64,000 bases of DNA from Ailanthus altissimus (Eukaryota > Streptophyta > Magnoliopsida > Sapindales > Simaroubaceae): assembly GCA_946807835.1 (NCBI GenBank), contig OX327697.1, positions 19,726,001 through 19,790,000 of the forward strand, written 5' to 3'. The translations under genes and the position numbers were made by a program. Position 1 is the first letter of the stretch. Every line of letters begins with the position of its first letter. Under the pieces are notes generated by a model. That model ran no database searches. It saw only the letters and a list, made by a program, of their open reading frames with translations, and had not been told where the DNA came from. Positions 24,745 to 37,164 of this stretch are shown piece after piece.

Positions 24745-27700
24745 ATGCAGAGAGCTCTCTCCCTCAGACGATCACTCCAATCCCTTCATCACAACCTCAA
24801 TCTCAAACCCCACAACAACAACACACTAAAACACCCATCACTATTGATCCGCACACTCTCAACATCACCACCACCACCATCACCATCGTCATCATCCTCC
24901 GATACCGAAATCAGAAAGTACCTGGGCTACACAGCGCTTCTCATTTTCTGTGGCGCCGCCACGTACTACTCTTTCCCATTTCCCGACAACGCTAAGCACA
25001 AAAAGGCCCAAATCTTCCGCTACGCCCCTTTACCCGAAGACCTCCATACCGTCTCCAACTGGAGCGGCACCCACGAGGTCCAGACTCGCAATTTCCACCA
25101 GCCCGAGAACATTGAGCAGTTGCAGAAGCTTGTCAACGAAGCCAATGAGAAGCGGGCCAAGATCCGGCCCGTCGGGTCCGGGCTGTCCCCGAATGGGATT
25201 GGGCTGGCCCGGGCCGGGATGGTGAATTTGGCTCTGATGGATAAGGTGTTGGAGGTTGATAAAGAGAAGAAGAGAGTGAGAGTGCAGGCTGGAATCAGGG
25301 TTCAGGGATTGGTTGATGAGATTAAACAACATGGGCTTACACTTCAGAATTTTGCCTCCATTAGAGAGCAGCAAATTGGTGGCATTATTCAGGTTTATCA
25401 TTTTTCCCCATTAATTTTATATAATTTTTAGGGTCTGATTCCTATCTGGTAGTTTTGAGCTAGAAATTATATTAGCTGTAAAGTAGCTAGAAAAAGAGGA
25501 TTGAATAACGAAGTGGAAAATTTTATTGATATGATTGAATGACAAACTTATAAAGTACTTTAGTGCAACTTAGATGCTTTCAGATATAGTAAAATTAATA
25601 AGAACTTCCCTGGACAAAAAAAAAAAAAAACTGTATTGAAATTATATTTTGTCTTATCAATTCTGGTATTATTTTCTCCTTGGGTCTATTTGCTATTTTT
25701 GATTTAGAACATGGAAAGTTAAACTTTTCTCCTTGTTTAAAATTTGAGCTAGAAAAGTAGGACCATGATATATTGAGCTATAGTTTCTTCTTCTTATATT
25801 TTTCCAGTTTTGATATCAAATCTGAATAATTTGGATTGCAAAAATTTTTTCCCCTTCAATTTTAGTTGGTCTTTGGTCAAATTGTTGAGTCATTGTACTA
25901 TCTACCTTCCATTTATTGGCGTAGATGGAATGGAAAAAAAGTTTTTATTTTATCACATAGATATCAAGTCTACCATTCAAAATAATATAGTTCAAAACTT
26001 GAAGGACAGTAATCATTCCATGGGACTTGTTTATAGATTGGAGCTGAAAAATGTCTATATGATACATGCAATATCTGGTTTTGGCAAGAGTGGAAAGAAA
26101 AAGCAGAGAGAGTTCCACATTTTGTGGGGAATTATTGACTACATGATGTGATCTAATGCCATATTTTCTTTCTAATTTATTTTCTGGTTTTCATTCTCTA
26201 TGTCAATTTATCATTAGGTTGGTGCACATGGTACGGGTGCAAAATTGCCTCCTATTGATGAGCAGGTCATCAGCATGAAATTGGTTACTCCTGCCATGGG
26301 AACAATAGAGCTGTCTAAAGAGAAAGATCCAGAGCTATTTTATCTAGCGCGTTGTGGTATTGGGGGCCTAGGAGTGGTTGCTGAAGTCACCCTTCAGTGT
26401 GTTGAAAGACAAGAGCTTGTAGAACACACAACTGTTTCAAACATGAAAGACATCAAGAAAAACCACAAGTAATTATTTTGTTCCTTTTATCAGTTATCTA
26501 CTAGTGTGAGCAATTTGAGCTTTTTGATTGTCACAAAATTATTAGACATTCTGCAAGTAGATCATTGACCTAGAAATTATTGAGTCCCGTCGAACCTTAT
26601 CATGTTCTAAATAGTTTTGGACAATTGTGGAGCATCTGCTTCTACCATGATATATTATTCATTTCATGCCTTGGGCATTAGGATCAAGAATAAAAAATGT
26701 TTGAAATTATTAGATAAAAAAAATTTATTTGGCTGTCTTGCATTGTAAAATGAGCCTTCTTTAAAGGGTAATGCACTGCATGATTTTTTTGTGAAGTTCA
26801 GGTGCTTCATTATTATACTTTAGGGATGGGAATGACGCTGAAGTGAAAGATGCTTTTCAGTAGGATGGTTCCAAATGAGATAACAAAAGATGGAGGATAT
26901 TTTGGTTCTCAAAAGTTAAAATTTCCTTAGTTTCTACTTGCAGGAAATTGCTATCTGAGAATAAGCATGTGAAGTACCTATATATTCCTTATACCGACAC
27001 TGTTGTGGTTGTGAGGTGCAACCCTATTTCAAAATGGAAAGGTCCACCTAAATTCAAACCCAAATATACTACGGATGAAGCTCTACAGCATGTTCGAGAC
27101 CTATACAGGGAGTCTCTCACAAAGTACAGGTATATCTGTTGTCTTTAGCCATTCAATTTAATTTAGTTGATTGGATTGGGCATAGGGAGAGGTAACTGGT
27201 GATACTAATATTTTTGGCATACAAAAACTTGGATAAGCTCATTTCGATTTTGGGTTAATTTTGTATTGATTATCATTTTATAAGGGAGGGAATAGAATAC
27301 TAATTAGGATTCATGGGTGGGTTTTCTATTGATTGTTTCTCCACCCCTGATTCTCTCTTTATGTTTATCATTGTGAACGCCTCATCCACCTTTGTGTTTC
27401 CTCGAAAGAAAAAAAAATTTAAAAGAGAAATAGATGAGCTGAATATTTGTTTTCTTTAGCTCACAAATGCACACATCCTCCGTGTGCAAGGCTTTATTCT
27501 TTCTTCTTTAAATATTTTTTTAATATCAAGTGTTGCCTTCATTTTATCATCTTTAACTTGGTTTTATTGCCTTGTGAGAGTAAAACTAGGAATTGGTTTT
27601 GCAGTAGTTTAAAACTTGCCCGGCATGGTGGAAAGAAATCAAGAATGTGAATTTATCTACAGGAACAGTTTCATACTTGCATCCTGTTTTTATTTTTTAT

Positions 27701-30700
27701 TTTTCTGTAGAGTTTATTTTTTTGTCCTATAAATATATGTTCTGGTTTAATTAGGTTAAAAGTTTGGGTTCAATTTGGAATTGTTTGCTTGCAATCTACC
27801 AAACTATGATTAGGTTGGGAAGTTGGAACTTTAATTCGGTCCACAGTGCAACAATGTTCCTCTCAATATGGTAAAATCTTCAATAATGTAAGAGATTAGT
27901 TTGACATGATAAACGTAATTTTTGAAATGTACATGGTAGTTGTATATATGGATAGTATTATAGAATGGGAAAACATTGATAGTATTCCTTTTTTAGTGTA
28001 GTTGACTTTCTATTAGGGCTATCACCTCTTCTATATATAATATACACTTTTCTCAATGATTGAATAACAAGAGAAATACATTCTCCTTTTTTCTCATGGT
28101 ATCAGAGCCAATTCTTGGCATTTGATTTACCTTTTTCCTGCGAGTATCACCTATCGTTTTTTGGCCACAGTGCCTTCTTTATTCTCTGGTGGTTTGACCT
28201 CAGTTTTGAGATCATCTGTGACTCGCCAGGAAAACCCAAAGAAGATCGACCTCAGAACTCACCTGATATGGTATCACACGCCGCCCATATTTCCTACCAG
28301 TTTTCGATTTCTCTTCGGTGACTTTTCTTCGGCGATCATCCTTCCCGTGAACTTAGACGAGCCCGATGACCAGGTCTGTAGCAGCCACACACTTATTGGC
28401 AATTGAATGTGCCCCTAGTCGCTGCCTCTCCCTTGTCATCATGTGATTGCCGATCTCCTCCTTTGGCGCGCAAGTCCTCACCGCCGGTGCCAATATCTTT
28501 AGACGACATCGGCGAAACAAATACCTACCACGATGTCACTCGCTGTTACTGTCGCCGCAAAACCGCCACTGTTGCCAAAAAATTGCTCTTGGCTGTCAGT
28601 TTATTTTCTCCTTTCTCCTCTCTGATCTGTGAGCAAATATAACTATTAAGGGCTCCAAAACAGGTTCTATCTTTTCCTGTTATATCTGTTGAAAAGATGG
28701 TAAGAGTAGTAATTATACCTCTTGGGTCGCGTTTATTGAATTATGGTATATGGGACGTGGCTTAGAAGACCATTTAACTACCATGGTTACAGATTTAAAA
28801 GATAAAGATACAATTGAGTGAAAAAAGGTTGATGCCTTACTGTGTAACCAATTATGGCAAACCATCGATCCTCAACTGTATTCCATTTATTAGGCCTACT
28901 GGACTTGTTTTGATATTTGGAATCAGGCTAAGTTGTTATATACTAATGACATTCAAAGACTGTATTCTGTTGTCTCGAATTTTGTCAATCTGAAACAACA
29001 GGGTATGGACATGTTAGAATTTTTTGAACAGATGGCCTCACTTAGAGCTGAATTCAATGCACTCCTGCCGTGTGGTAAGATTGTCATAGAAGATCTTGTT
29101 CTAACGCATCTATTAGCCCTAAGCTCTCACTCGCCTGCAATCAGATTCTTGCTAGTGCTATTGTTCCCTTTATGGACGATGTCTATGCTCGGCTTCTTCG
29201 TGTTTCTGCTCTAGGTTATGTTCCCGAATCCTTTACAGCTGATTCCTCATTCTTGGCATCTCAGTCACAGACTTCTTTAAAAGGGGAGCGAGGTGATCGT
29301 GGGAAAAGTCTTCCCAAGTGGACTTATTGTTATCGGTGGGGACATACTCGGGAAAAATGTTACAAGTTATATGAACGATCTCCTTGAGTTGCTAACCTTG
29401 CTTCATCTGATCACTTTGACATTACGGACAAGCAACCTCCATCCTTGACTCTTATTAGTGCCGACTATAAGGAGTATCTTAAATATTAAACTACTAAGTA
29501 GTCTACTTCTTCCGTTGCTTCCATGCACATTCTAGTAATTTGGTCACCTGCCTTACTCAGTCTCCTCTAAGACCTTGGGTTATTGATTTTGGTGCCTCTG
29601 ACCATATTTTTGGTAACCTTCGATTACTTTCTCGTACTTCTAAATCTAAATCATTACCATCTGTCACTTTAGTTAGTGGGTCCACGACTATTGCTAAAGC
29701 AATTGATCGAGTACATCCTCTTCCTTCATTACCTTTAGAATTTGTTCTTTATATTTCACATTGTCCTTTTAATCTTATATCTGTTAGTAAACTTAATTGC
29801 TCTTTAAACTGTGCTATCACCTTGGTTGATGATTGTTGTTATATAGGACTGCAGTATGGGACAGATGATTGGCATAGGATGTGAGTCACAGTTGCTTTAT
29901 CATCTCAGTCTTCCGCAACCATCTATCGCATGCACTGTTACCACATCCCTAACACTCCTTCATAATTGTCTAGGACGTTCGAGTTTGTCGAAATTTTGAA
30001 CATTGGTTCCAGATCTCTCTAGTTTATCGTCTTTAAAATTGTGAGTCATATTAACTTGGAAAACACTCTCGTGGGTTGTTTCCCAAGCATGTCAATAATC
30101 GGGCCGCGTCCCCCTTTGAATTAGCTTTTTTTGTTATTTAGGGCTCTAGTCAAATTTCTTCTGTTTTAGGGTTTAAATATTTTGTTACATTTATTGATGA
30201 CTATTTGTGTTGCACTTGATTATTTTTAATGAAAGATTGATCTGAATAATTTTCAATCTTTGAATCTTTTTGTGCTGAAATTAAAACACAATTCTCTACT
30301 ACTGTTCGTACATGGCATAGTGATAATGCACGTGAATATTTTTCTACTCCTTTTACTAAATTCATGTCTTCTCAAGGAATTTTACATTAGTCCTTTTATG
30401 CCTACACTCTATAATAAAATAGGGTTGTCCCGAGCATAAAAATAGACACCTCATCGAAACTGCCTGCACCTTACTTATCCATAATCAAGTTCCTTTCTAA
30501 TTTTAGACTGACGCTGTCCTTATTGCTTTTTTTTTATCAATTGTATGCCCTCCTCAGTCTTACAAAATAAAGTCCATTTTATTTTATATCCTGATCAACC
30601 ATTGTATCCTCTCTCACCCTGGGTCTTTGGCTGTACGTGTTTTGTCCATGTCTTCTCTTTTGGTTAAGACAAGTTATTCGCTCGGTCTATCAAGTGTATC

Positions 30701-33700
30701 TTCCTAGGATACTCACGTCTTTAGAAAGGGCATAGGTGTTATTCTCTTGACACACGTCGGTATTTTATGTCTGCTGATGTCACATTTTTTGAGTTTTCCC
30801 CTTTCTTTTCTTCCCCTCGTTCCGAAACACAGATAGTTACAGAGGTTCTTTCAGTTCCTTATATTGCTTCTCCTCCTGCATCACCCGTTGAGCCAGTATT
30901 TGACGTTCCATCTTAGACGCGTGATAGCCTTATTTCTGTTGATCTTGCAAGTGATGCCATAAATATTGTTTCCGAAGCTCCTGTTGACTCACTACCTACT
31001 CTAGAGTCCTCTCCTATTGAGGTTTTGTCTCCCGATGACTAGTTTTCAACTGCCATTTGTAAAGGTATATGATCCACTCGTAACCCTTATTCTATTTACA
31101 ATTTTTTTAGTTATCATAGCTTATCTTCAACATACTAACTTTTGTGTCTACTTTATCTTTTGTTTTTGTTTTTATGTGAGACTCTTTCACATTCTGGGTG
31201 GTGTCAAGCAATGGTTGAGGAAATGACTGTTTGCATGATAACAGTACATGAGAATTAGTTCGGTTGTCGCTAGGACACTCTATTGTTGGTTTTCGATGAG
31301 TTTACACTGTAAAGGGTGGACCCAATGGTTAGGTTGACAGATTAAAAGCATAATTGTTGCTCAGAGGGAGTCTAGTTTGGTATGTAAACTTCGTCGCTCC
31401 TTGTATGGTTTGAAACAGTCTCCTTATGTCTGGTTTTTGCTGTTTCAATATTGTTATCCAAGAGTTTGACATGATTCAAAGTGAGTTAGATTTTTTTCTT
31501 TTCTATCGGCATACACTACAGGGCCAATGCATATATCTAGTAGTTTACATTGATGATATTGTCATTATAGGAGATGATCAGGATGATATTAAGCAATTAA
31601 AAAATCACTTGTTCCATCGTTTTCAGACTAAAGATTTGGGCTTGCTAAAATATTTCTTTGGTATAGAGGTTGCTCAGTCTATGTCTGGGATTGCTATCTC
31701 TCAAAGAAAATATGCGTTGGATAATTTAGAGGAAACAAGAATGTTAGACTGCAGACTAGTAAATTCTCCCATGGATCATAATACTAAACTTCTACCTGGA
31801 TAAGGGAAGCCTCTTACAAATCCTAGAAGATATCAAAGACTAGTTGGTTAATTTAATTATCTCACCATCACACGGCCTGATATTTCCTTTTCGGTCAGTG
31901 TTGTTAGTCAGTTTCTACAGTCTTTGTATGATAGTCATTGGGATGTAGCTATCTGAATCTTACGGTATATTAAGGGTGCGTCAGGCAAAGGTTTGTTGTA
32001 TGAGAATAATGGTCACACATTATTGGATACTCAGATGCTGATGGGGCAGGTTCTCTATCGGATAGACGGTCTACTACTGGATATTGTGTTATTGTTGGGG
32101 GTAATCTTGTATCATGGAAAAGTAAGAAACAAGATGTTGTTGCTAAGTCGAGTGCAGAAGCAGAATCTTGTGCCATGGCCTTAGCTACATGTAAGTTTAT
32201 ATGGTTGAAATAATTAATCCAAGAATTAAAGTTTACAGACATTTCACAGATAAAGTTATTTTGTGATCAACAAGCTGCATTTTATATTTCATCCAACCCG
32301 GTGTTTTATGAAAGGACTAAGCATATAGAAGTTGACTGTCACTTTATACGAGAGAAGATATTGTTTGGTTGTATCTCTGCTAATCATGTTAGTTCAAATA
32401 ATTAGCTAGCGGATATTCTTACTAAATCTCCCAGGAGTCCTCAAATTGATTTTATTTGTAATAAGCTTGGCGCATATAACTTATATGCTTCAGCTTGAGG
32501 GAGCGTGTTGAAATGTATATAGTAGGTATATATATGGTAGGCGTAAAATAGGAAAACACTAATGATGTCCCTTTTTTGTATAGAAGACTTCCATTCTAGG
32601 GCTGTCCTTTTTCCTATATATTGTACTCTTTTTTTACAATGAATAACATAACACAATTATATCCTCTTCTTTTTCACTTGCTAAATCTCTCAGGGGTCCT
32701 CGAATTGATTTTATTTGTAACAAATTTGGCGCATATGATTTATATGCTCCAGCTTGAGGAGGAGTGTTGAAATGTATATGGTAGTTGTATATATGGATAG
32801 TATTATAGAATAAGAAAACACTGATAGTATTCCTTTTTTAGTGTAGTTGACTTCCTATTAGGGTTATCACCTCTCCTTTATATAATGTACACTTTTCTCA
32901 ATGATTGAATAACAAGAGAAATACATTCTCCTTTTACTCACTAATGTGGCTTAAATACTCTTTCTTAATAAATTTAAGAATGCATGTGTAATACTAATAA
33001 AATAGGAAAACACTAATTCTGTTAAATTCAGAGGATTGAGTTTAGTAAAGTCAGTTCAGGCCATTGGATGCCACGTGCATCCATTTATTGTAGGCAGTGT
33101 AGCTATTGCCTTGAAATTTTCAGTCACATAGGCTCTCTATTTTGATTGTTTTTGGTCCCAGCTTTGTCCAATTTTCAGCTTGCTTAACTAATTTTGTGAT
33201 CTAATTCTTTTTTTTTATATTGTTTTTCTAATTTTATCCACTTGCTACTGTTATTTGTTACTTTTAGTTGCTTAATGCTTATTTTACTTGCTTTCAGAGC
33301 CAGTGAAAGCACAGATAAATCTCCTGATGACACGGAACCAGACATAAATGAGCTTTCATTTACGGAGTTGAGAGATAAATTGCTTGCCCTTGATCCTCTT
33401 AACAAAGAGCATGTCATAAAAGTTAATCAAGCTGAGGCTGAGTTCTGGACAAAGTCAGAGGGATACAGAGTGGGATGGGCTGATGAAATTTTGGGCTTTG
33501 ATTGTGGTGGGCAACAGTGGGTATCAGAAACTTGCTTTCCTGCTGGAACCCTTGCCAAGCCAAGCTTGAAAGACCTTGAATTCATAGAAGAGCTGAAGAA
33601 GCTGATTGAGAAGGAAGATATACCTGCACCTGCTCCTATAGAGCAGCGCTGGACGGCACGCAGTCAGAGCCCTATGAGCCCAGCTTATAGCTTTGTCGAG

Positions 33701-35105
33701 GATGACATATTCTCATGGGTAATTTTTGTTTTCTCGTCTTTCTTCTTTCTTTCATTTCTTTTTTCTTTTATGGAATCATGTATAAGGCAGAGGGCTCATT
33801 TTCTTGCTGACTTACCTTTCTTTTAACACATGTTTTATTTTTCCCAGAGTTTCTGTGAAGTGAGGGTTTTGGGGGAGTGGGGATTGGGGCCAACTGTAGT
33901 TTTCTATAACTGTTGCTATAAGTGCAAAAGTTTTACTTTGGACTTAATTTTATAGAACTTGATGCTTCAATTTTGTTTCAAGTTGTTCTGAAACATCAAC
34001 TTACTTGCTTACCAACTTTTATATTAACTTTTCTTTTACGAAAGTGTTTACATTATCAACTATTTTCAAACATTATGAACACACATAGACTCCCATTTTA
34101 TTCATGTATACAGTGTGATCACCTATCTTGTGGATCCCTGGTTTTGGCTTTAAGTGCTTGTGAATTGTGATTTACTTATGACTGGTCTACAAGGATATGC
34201 AAATGTACAATATTGCGTGTTCCAGTCTCACACTTTATGTTCTGCTATATTTAGCTATTAGATTGCATGTTCATATTACTTAATAGTTACCATTGTGGAA
34301 TTTGGTTGTATAGGAAATGTGTGAACTGTTTGGAATGCTTACATTAAACATAGTTTTGATTCTGTTTCAGGTTGGTATAATTATGTACCTTCCCACCTTG
34401 GATGCTCGGCAGAGAAAGGAAATAACAGAAGAATTCTTCCATTACAGGCATTTGACCCAAACACAGTTGTGGGATCAATATTCTGCATATGAGCACTGGG
34501 CTAAGATTGAGGTATTGACTAAATCTTGCATAACCTGCTCCTTTACGCTCTTTCACAAATCTTGAATCGAAATAAATGTCCCATATGGTTTAGAAGTTTT
34601 AAAAATGTGTTTCTAAATTCAATTGACAATGCATTTCTATTGCAATTCAAGATTTCCATGAAATTCAATACAAAATTCTAGTTTTATGATGTAATTCTAA
34701 AATTCCTACATGTTCTTATTCTATAGTTAGTGGAGTTAGTGAAGAAACTTACATAAATATTTTCTGGACTTGTGTGTACAGTTAGTATATGAACTCTTCC
34801 TTCGTGTACTAAACTCAGTTTGTGAATTAATGCTTATCTGACTCTTTTTATAAACTGCATCATTTTAATTATTTTGATATCTTGAGCAACATGGTAACCA
34901 GATCTGTTACCACTTTCTCTGTAATTAAATCTCCATGAATTATGTTCAGGTTCCAAAGGACAAAGAAGAACTTGCAGCTCTCCAAGCAAGGCTAAGAAAG
35001 CGTTTTCCCGTTGATTCCTACAATACAGCACGAAAGGAGTTGGACCCTAACCGAATTCTCTCTAATAACATCCTAGAAAAGCTGTTCCCTTTATCGGATG
35101 TCTGA
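24745..35105 (+). CDS. GLDH: L-galactono-1,4-lactone dehydrogenase, mitochondrial
   Basis: The enzyme oxidises L-galactono-1,4-lactone to L-ascorbate, passing electrons to cytochrome c at the mitochondrial inner membrane; the family is also needed for complex I assembly. Six exons: 24745-25392, 26218-26468, 26944-27129, 33298-33718, 34371-34511 and 34950-35105. All introns are GT-AG and join in frame to give 600 aa (Arabidopsis: 610). Residues 1-45 form an Arg/Ser-rich targeting peptide. A membrane segment spans about 60-78, and the mature protein should begin near YAPLPEDL at residue 93. VGSGLSPNG (143-151) is the FAD-binding loop. With an offset of 91, key Arabidopsis mature residues are kept: Leu56 (L147, where relatives have a flavin-linking His), Ala113 (A204, oxygen gate), Cys340 (C431), Glu386 and Arg388 (E477, R479 in EQRWTA). 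Intron 3 is 6.2 kb because a copia element sits in it. A TTG 15 nt upstream is not a credible start. Confidence 0.97.
27920..28096 (+). repeat. 5' LTR of the intronic copia element
   Basis: Matches 32765-32940 along its length. The first dinucleotide is TT where the 3' copy has TG; the end is CA, directly before the primer-binding site. A short LTR of this size is common in copia elements. Confidence 0.88.
28097..28109 (+). other. Primer-binding site (initiator Met-tRNA type)
   Basis: TGGTATCAGAGCC directly follows the LTR. This is the standard plant copia priming site, complementary to the 3' end of initiator methionine tRNA. Confidence 0.9.
28640..32505 (+). pseudogene. Broken copia gag-pol
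   Basis: Gag is visible at about 28700-29390, including a zinc-knuckle remnant (CYRWGHTREKC at about 29328-29360) whose second Cys has become Trp. The protease site at about 29580 reads DFGAS, with the Ser of DSGAS replaced by Phe. Integrase pieces FVTFIDDY (about 30181) and SDNAREYF (about 30320) are present. Reverse transcriptase carries YIDDI near 31550. RNase H, with a DADGAG-type remnant and SSAEAES, lies at 32020-32215. Many stops and shifts separate these, and loss of the protease Ser alone would disable it. The 600 bp between primer site and gag is leader with no recognised gene. Confidence 0.9.
32506..32676 (+). repeat. Extra internal LTR near the 3' end of the copia element
   Basis: Starts TGTTGAAATGTATATAG and ends TTTTTCA, clearly related to the outer LTRs but much more diverged from them than they are from each other. 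It is followed at 32677-32764 by a second copy of the RNase H tail and polypurine tract already present at about 32413-32505, then by the true 3' LTR. The arrangement is tail-LTR-tail-LTR. Confidence 0.8.
32765..32940 (+). repeat. 3' LTR of the intronic copia element
   Basis: Begins TGTTGAAATG right after a purine-rich tract (GAGGAGGAG) and ends CTCA. It is the near match of the 5' LTR and so defines the outer end of the element. Confidence 0.88.
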
Positions 35106-36679
35106 GAGGTATTCCACTAGTTAGTTTTTTGTTTATCCTGTCATTTGAAGTGCACATTCTTTGGTTTGTTTTTTGTTTTCACTGAGCATCTTTAGCTCTA
35201 AGATCTTGGCTGTTTATTGAATTGAGAGGAATGAAAAAGGAATAAGGACAATTGTTGTATTGTTAAGAAAATAAGCATAATAAAGTCTTAAAAAGATCTC
35301 GCTTGTATGTCAAATTGAGAGAAACAACAGGGTTCAGGTTGTACTACTACAATACTACACTAACATTAAATCTTTAAGTGATAAGTTTGTTGCTTCTGTT
35401 CATTGGTGCCTTAAATTTACTGCCCAACATTAAGTCTATAAGTGATTAAATTTGTTGCTTCTGTTTGTTGGTGACTTAAATTCTTGCAGCTCTAATTAAT
35501 TGGAAGTAGTCGGAGCGGAGGGATCAAAAAACAATATTGAGCTTGAAACTGGACTTATGAGCAGCTCTTTCATTGTTTGTGTGGATTGTGAGCCAAGAGT
35601 CGCTTCTGTATGGCTCTTGTACCTAAGAGGTGTTTGTACCAGAAAATTTTCTTGATTGATATTTTAGAGTTGGGTCTTATTTTATGTCACCAGAAAATTA
35701 TCTTGATTGATATTTTAGAGTCAGGTCTTATTTTATGTCAATGATTAGTTTGTGGCAAGTGGTAGAGGAGTCCGCATGAGTTGATTTAAAATTACCTACC
35801 ATATTTATGCTCAAAATTGCGGGGTTGGTCCATTACGACATTATCATTCCTGTGTCTGTTGAATATTCTTATATTATTTTGGGGAAGCTTTAAATAGAGG
35901 AAAGAAAGAAAATAAATATAATTAGGTATGCTTTAAACATATTTAGAAAGGATAAATTTGTCTAATAAATGGTTCTATTCTTCAAGAGGAGCTACTATTT
36001 ATATTATTAGTAATCCTTTGACATTGTTAGAAGAGAATCATTCAACTGTATCCCAGCAATCAACTACAAAAATGGCTTTCAATAATTTAAGATAAGTGTA
36101 TTAATTCATATTATAAATTTTTTACATCACTGTGAGATCATTAGCTTGTCTGGAAAAGAAAAAGTTCTTTGATCAGATGCTTTATCAACAAATTTATTGG
36201 AAAACAAACTCTGCACTAGGACAAAAGAAAGTTACATATAATTGAAGATTGTAAGTTCCAAAGTTTTTCTCGACAGGGGCGGGACATTAGTGCACCGAGT
36301 TTGACATTGCTATATATTATTATTTTACATGTTTAAGGTTAGAAAACAAGTTTAAATAAAATCTCAAGGTTGGTGCTGGCAAGAAGTCGTATTTTGGTTA
36401 TGATTAATCATACATAATTGGTGTGTTAGAAATGGAAACCAAATTTATAAATATCAAAGTTGTACACGCAGCCACATATGAACGTGAAAAGCATATAGAT
36501 TCTATTACAAACATGAGATGATGAACATCTATTGACCTTCAAAACTAAGAAAAATATATCCTGAATAGTTTTTAATAGACGGTGTTTACACAATCTGCCA
36601 TATTTTCACTATAACATATGGTCAAACACCAAGGAGAATAAGTATACAAGTCGGGCTATAGGATGGGGATCATGATGAT
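35106..36679. other. GLDH 3' region and spacer, with two local duplications
   Basis: The 3' UTR starts here. A GAG|GTATTC donor right after the stop (35110) and a TTCTTGCAG acceptor at about 35490 suggest a 3'-UTR intron. Two tandem duplications occur: about 66 bp twice at 35362-35490 (ATTAA.TCTATAAGTGAT then GTTGCTTCTGTT), and about 50 bp twice at 35641-35740 (TTGATTGATATTTTAGAGT). The remainder, to the CYSTM gene, shows no gene. Confidence 0.55.
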
Positions 36680-37070
36680 TCAGAAGCATGCTTCACAGAG
36701 CCAACAGCAGCAAAGAGCGAAAAGGCTGCAACATAAGCATATCAAAATCAAACAACTGAGAAGAAAAATGACAAGGGTAAAGGGTGGTGATAGGGGTGAA
36801 ACATTAGAAACTTTTTCCAAGTGCACAAAATAGATGGGTCCTTCTGACTTACCATCCTTCAATGAAGCCTCTGTCTCCCTTCTTCTTTGTTTGAGTTCGA
36901 GGCCAGCACTTGTTCTTTCCCTTCTCAGTTGGGGGATTATCATTGGGATATCCTGTTAACAAGAAACCATGATTAAACTAAGTGAGATTCTAAACCGATT
37001 GAAGCGAGAGGGGGCTTTCAGTTGTAAAACCTGGTGGTGGTTGCTGGTTTTCTGTTCCCGACTTTGCCAT
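36680..37070 (-). CDS. CYSTM-family cysteine-rich tail-anchored protein
   Basis: Three minus-strand exons: 37070-37031, 36952-36853 and 36725-36680 (TGA). Both introns are GT-AG and short (78 and 127 nt), phases 1 and 2, giving 61 aa. The product starts MAKSGTENQQPPPGYPNDNP, continues with a Lys-rich linker, and ends RGFIEGCLFALCCCWLCEACF. That C-terminus is the cysteine-rich transmembrane module (CYSTM): a run of Cys and hydrophobic residues after an F-x-E-G-C lead-in. Family members are small membrane proteins tied to stress tolerance in plants and fungi and often form dimers; the molecular role is unsettled. Length and Pro/Tyr/Gln-rich N-terminus are typical. An 87-aa frame reading through intron 2 at 36680-36943 is an artefact: it has the right last exon but the wrong frame in exon 2. 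Confidence 0.9.
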
Positions 37071-37153
37071 TTTTGCACAGCAGAAACTATGACTTGTTGC
37101 GTTTTAAATCTTTTATCAAATTATGCTGGATATGGAGAAAACTCTATCCTTGC

Positions 37154-37164
37154 TTATATATATA
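37154..37164 (-). promoter_or_regulatory. Candidate TATA box of the CYSTM gene
   Basis: TATATATAA on the minus strand lies about 85 nt before the CYSTM start codon. The spacing allows a short leader. The region is AT-rich, so chance occurrence is possible. Confidence 0.4.

Larger units (their letters stand above)
27920..32940 (+). mobile_element. Decayed Ty1/copia retrotransposon in GLDH intron 3
   Basis: Order is LTR, primer-binding site, gag, protease, integrase, reverse transcriptase, RNase H, LTR, which is diagnostic of Ty1/copia. It lies in the sense orientation of GLDH. The outer LTRs (27920-28096 and 32765-32940) are about 177 bp and differ at about a dozen positions by eye. Flanking 5-mers are GTAAT and CTAAT, an imperfect target-site duplication. 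Removing the element leaves an ancestral intron of about 1.1 kb. Stops and frameshifts occur throughout, so it is not autonomous. An extra diverged LTR lies near the 3' end (separate entry). Confidence 0.93.

Noticed and set aside
25030..25401. 123-aa minus-strand frame
   Set aside because: Antisense shadow of GLDH exon 1, which is GC-richer than its surroundings and so has few stops.
28115..28642. Overlapping small plus-strand frames after the copia primer site
   Set aside because: They lie in the untranslated leader of the element, overlap each other in different frames and match no domain.
36680..36943. 87-aa minus-strand frame with a membrane-like C-terminus
   Set aside because: It reads through intron 2 of the CYSTM gene in the wrong frame for exon 2; the spliced model explains the region fully.
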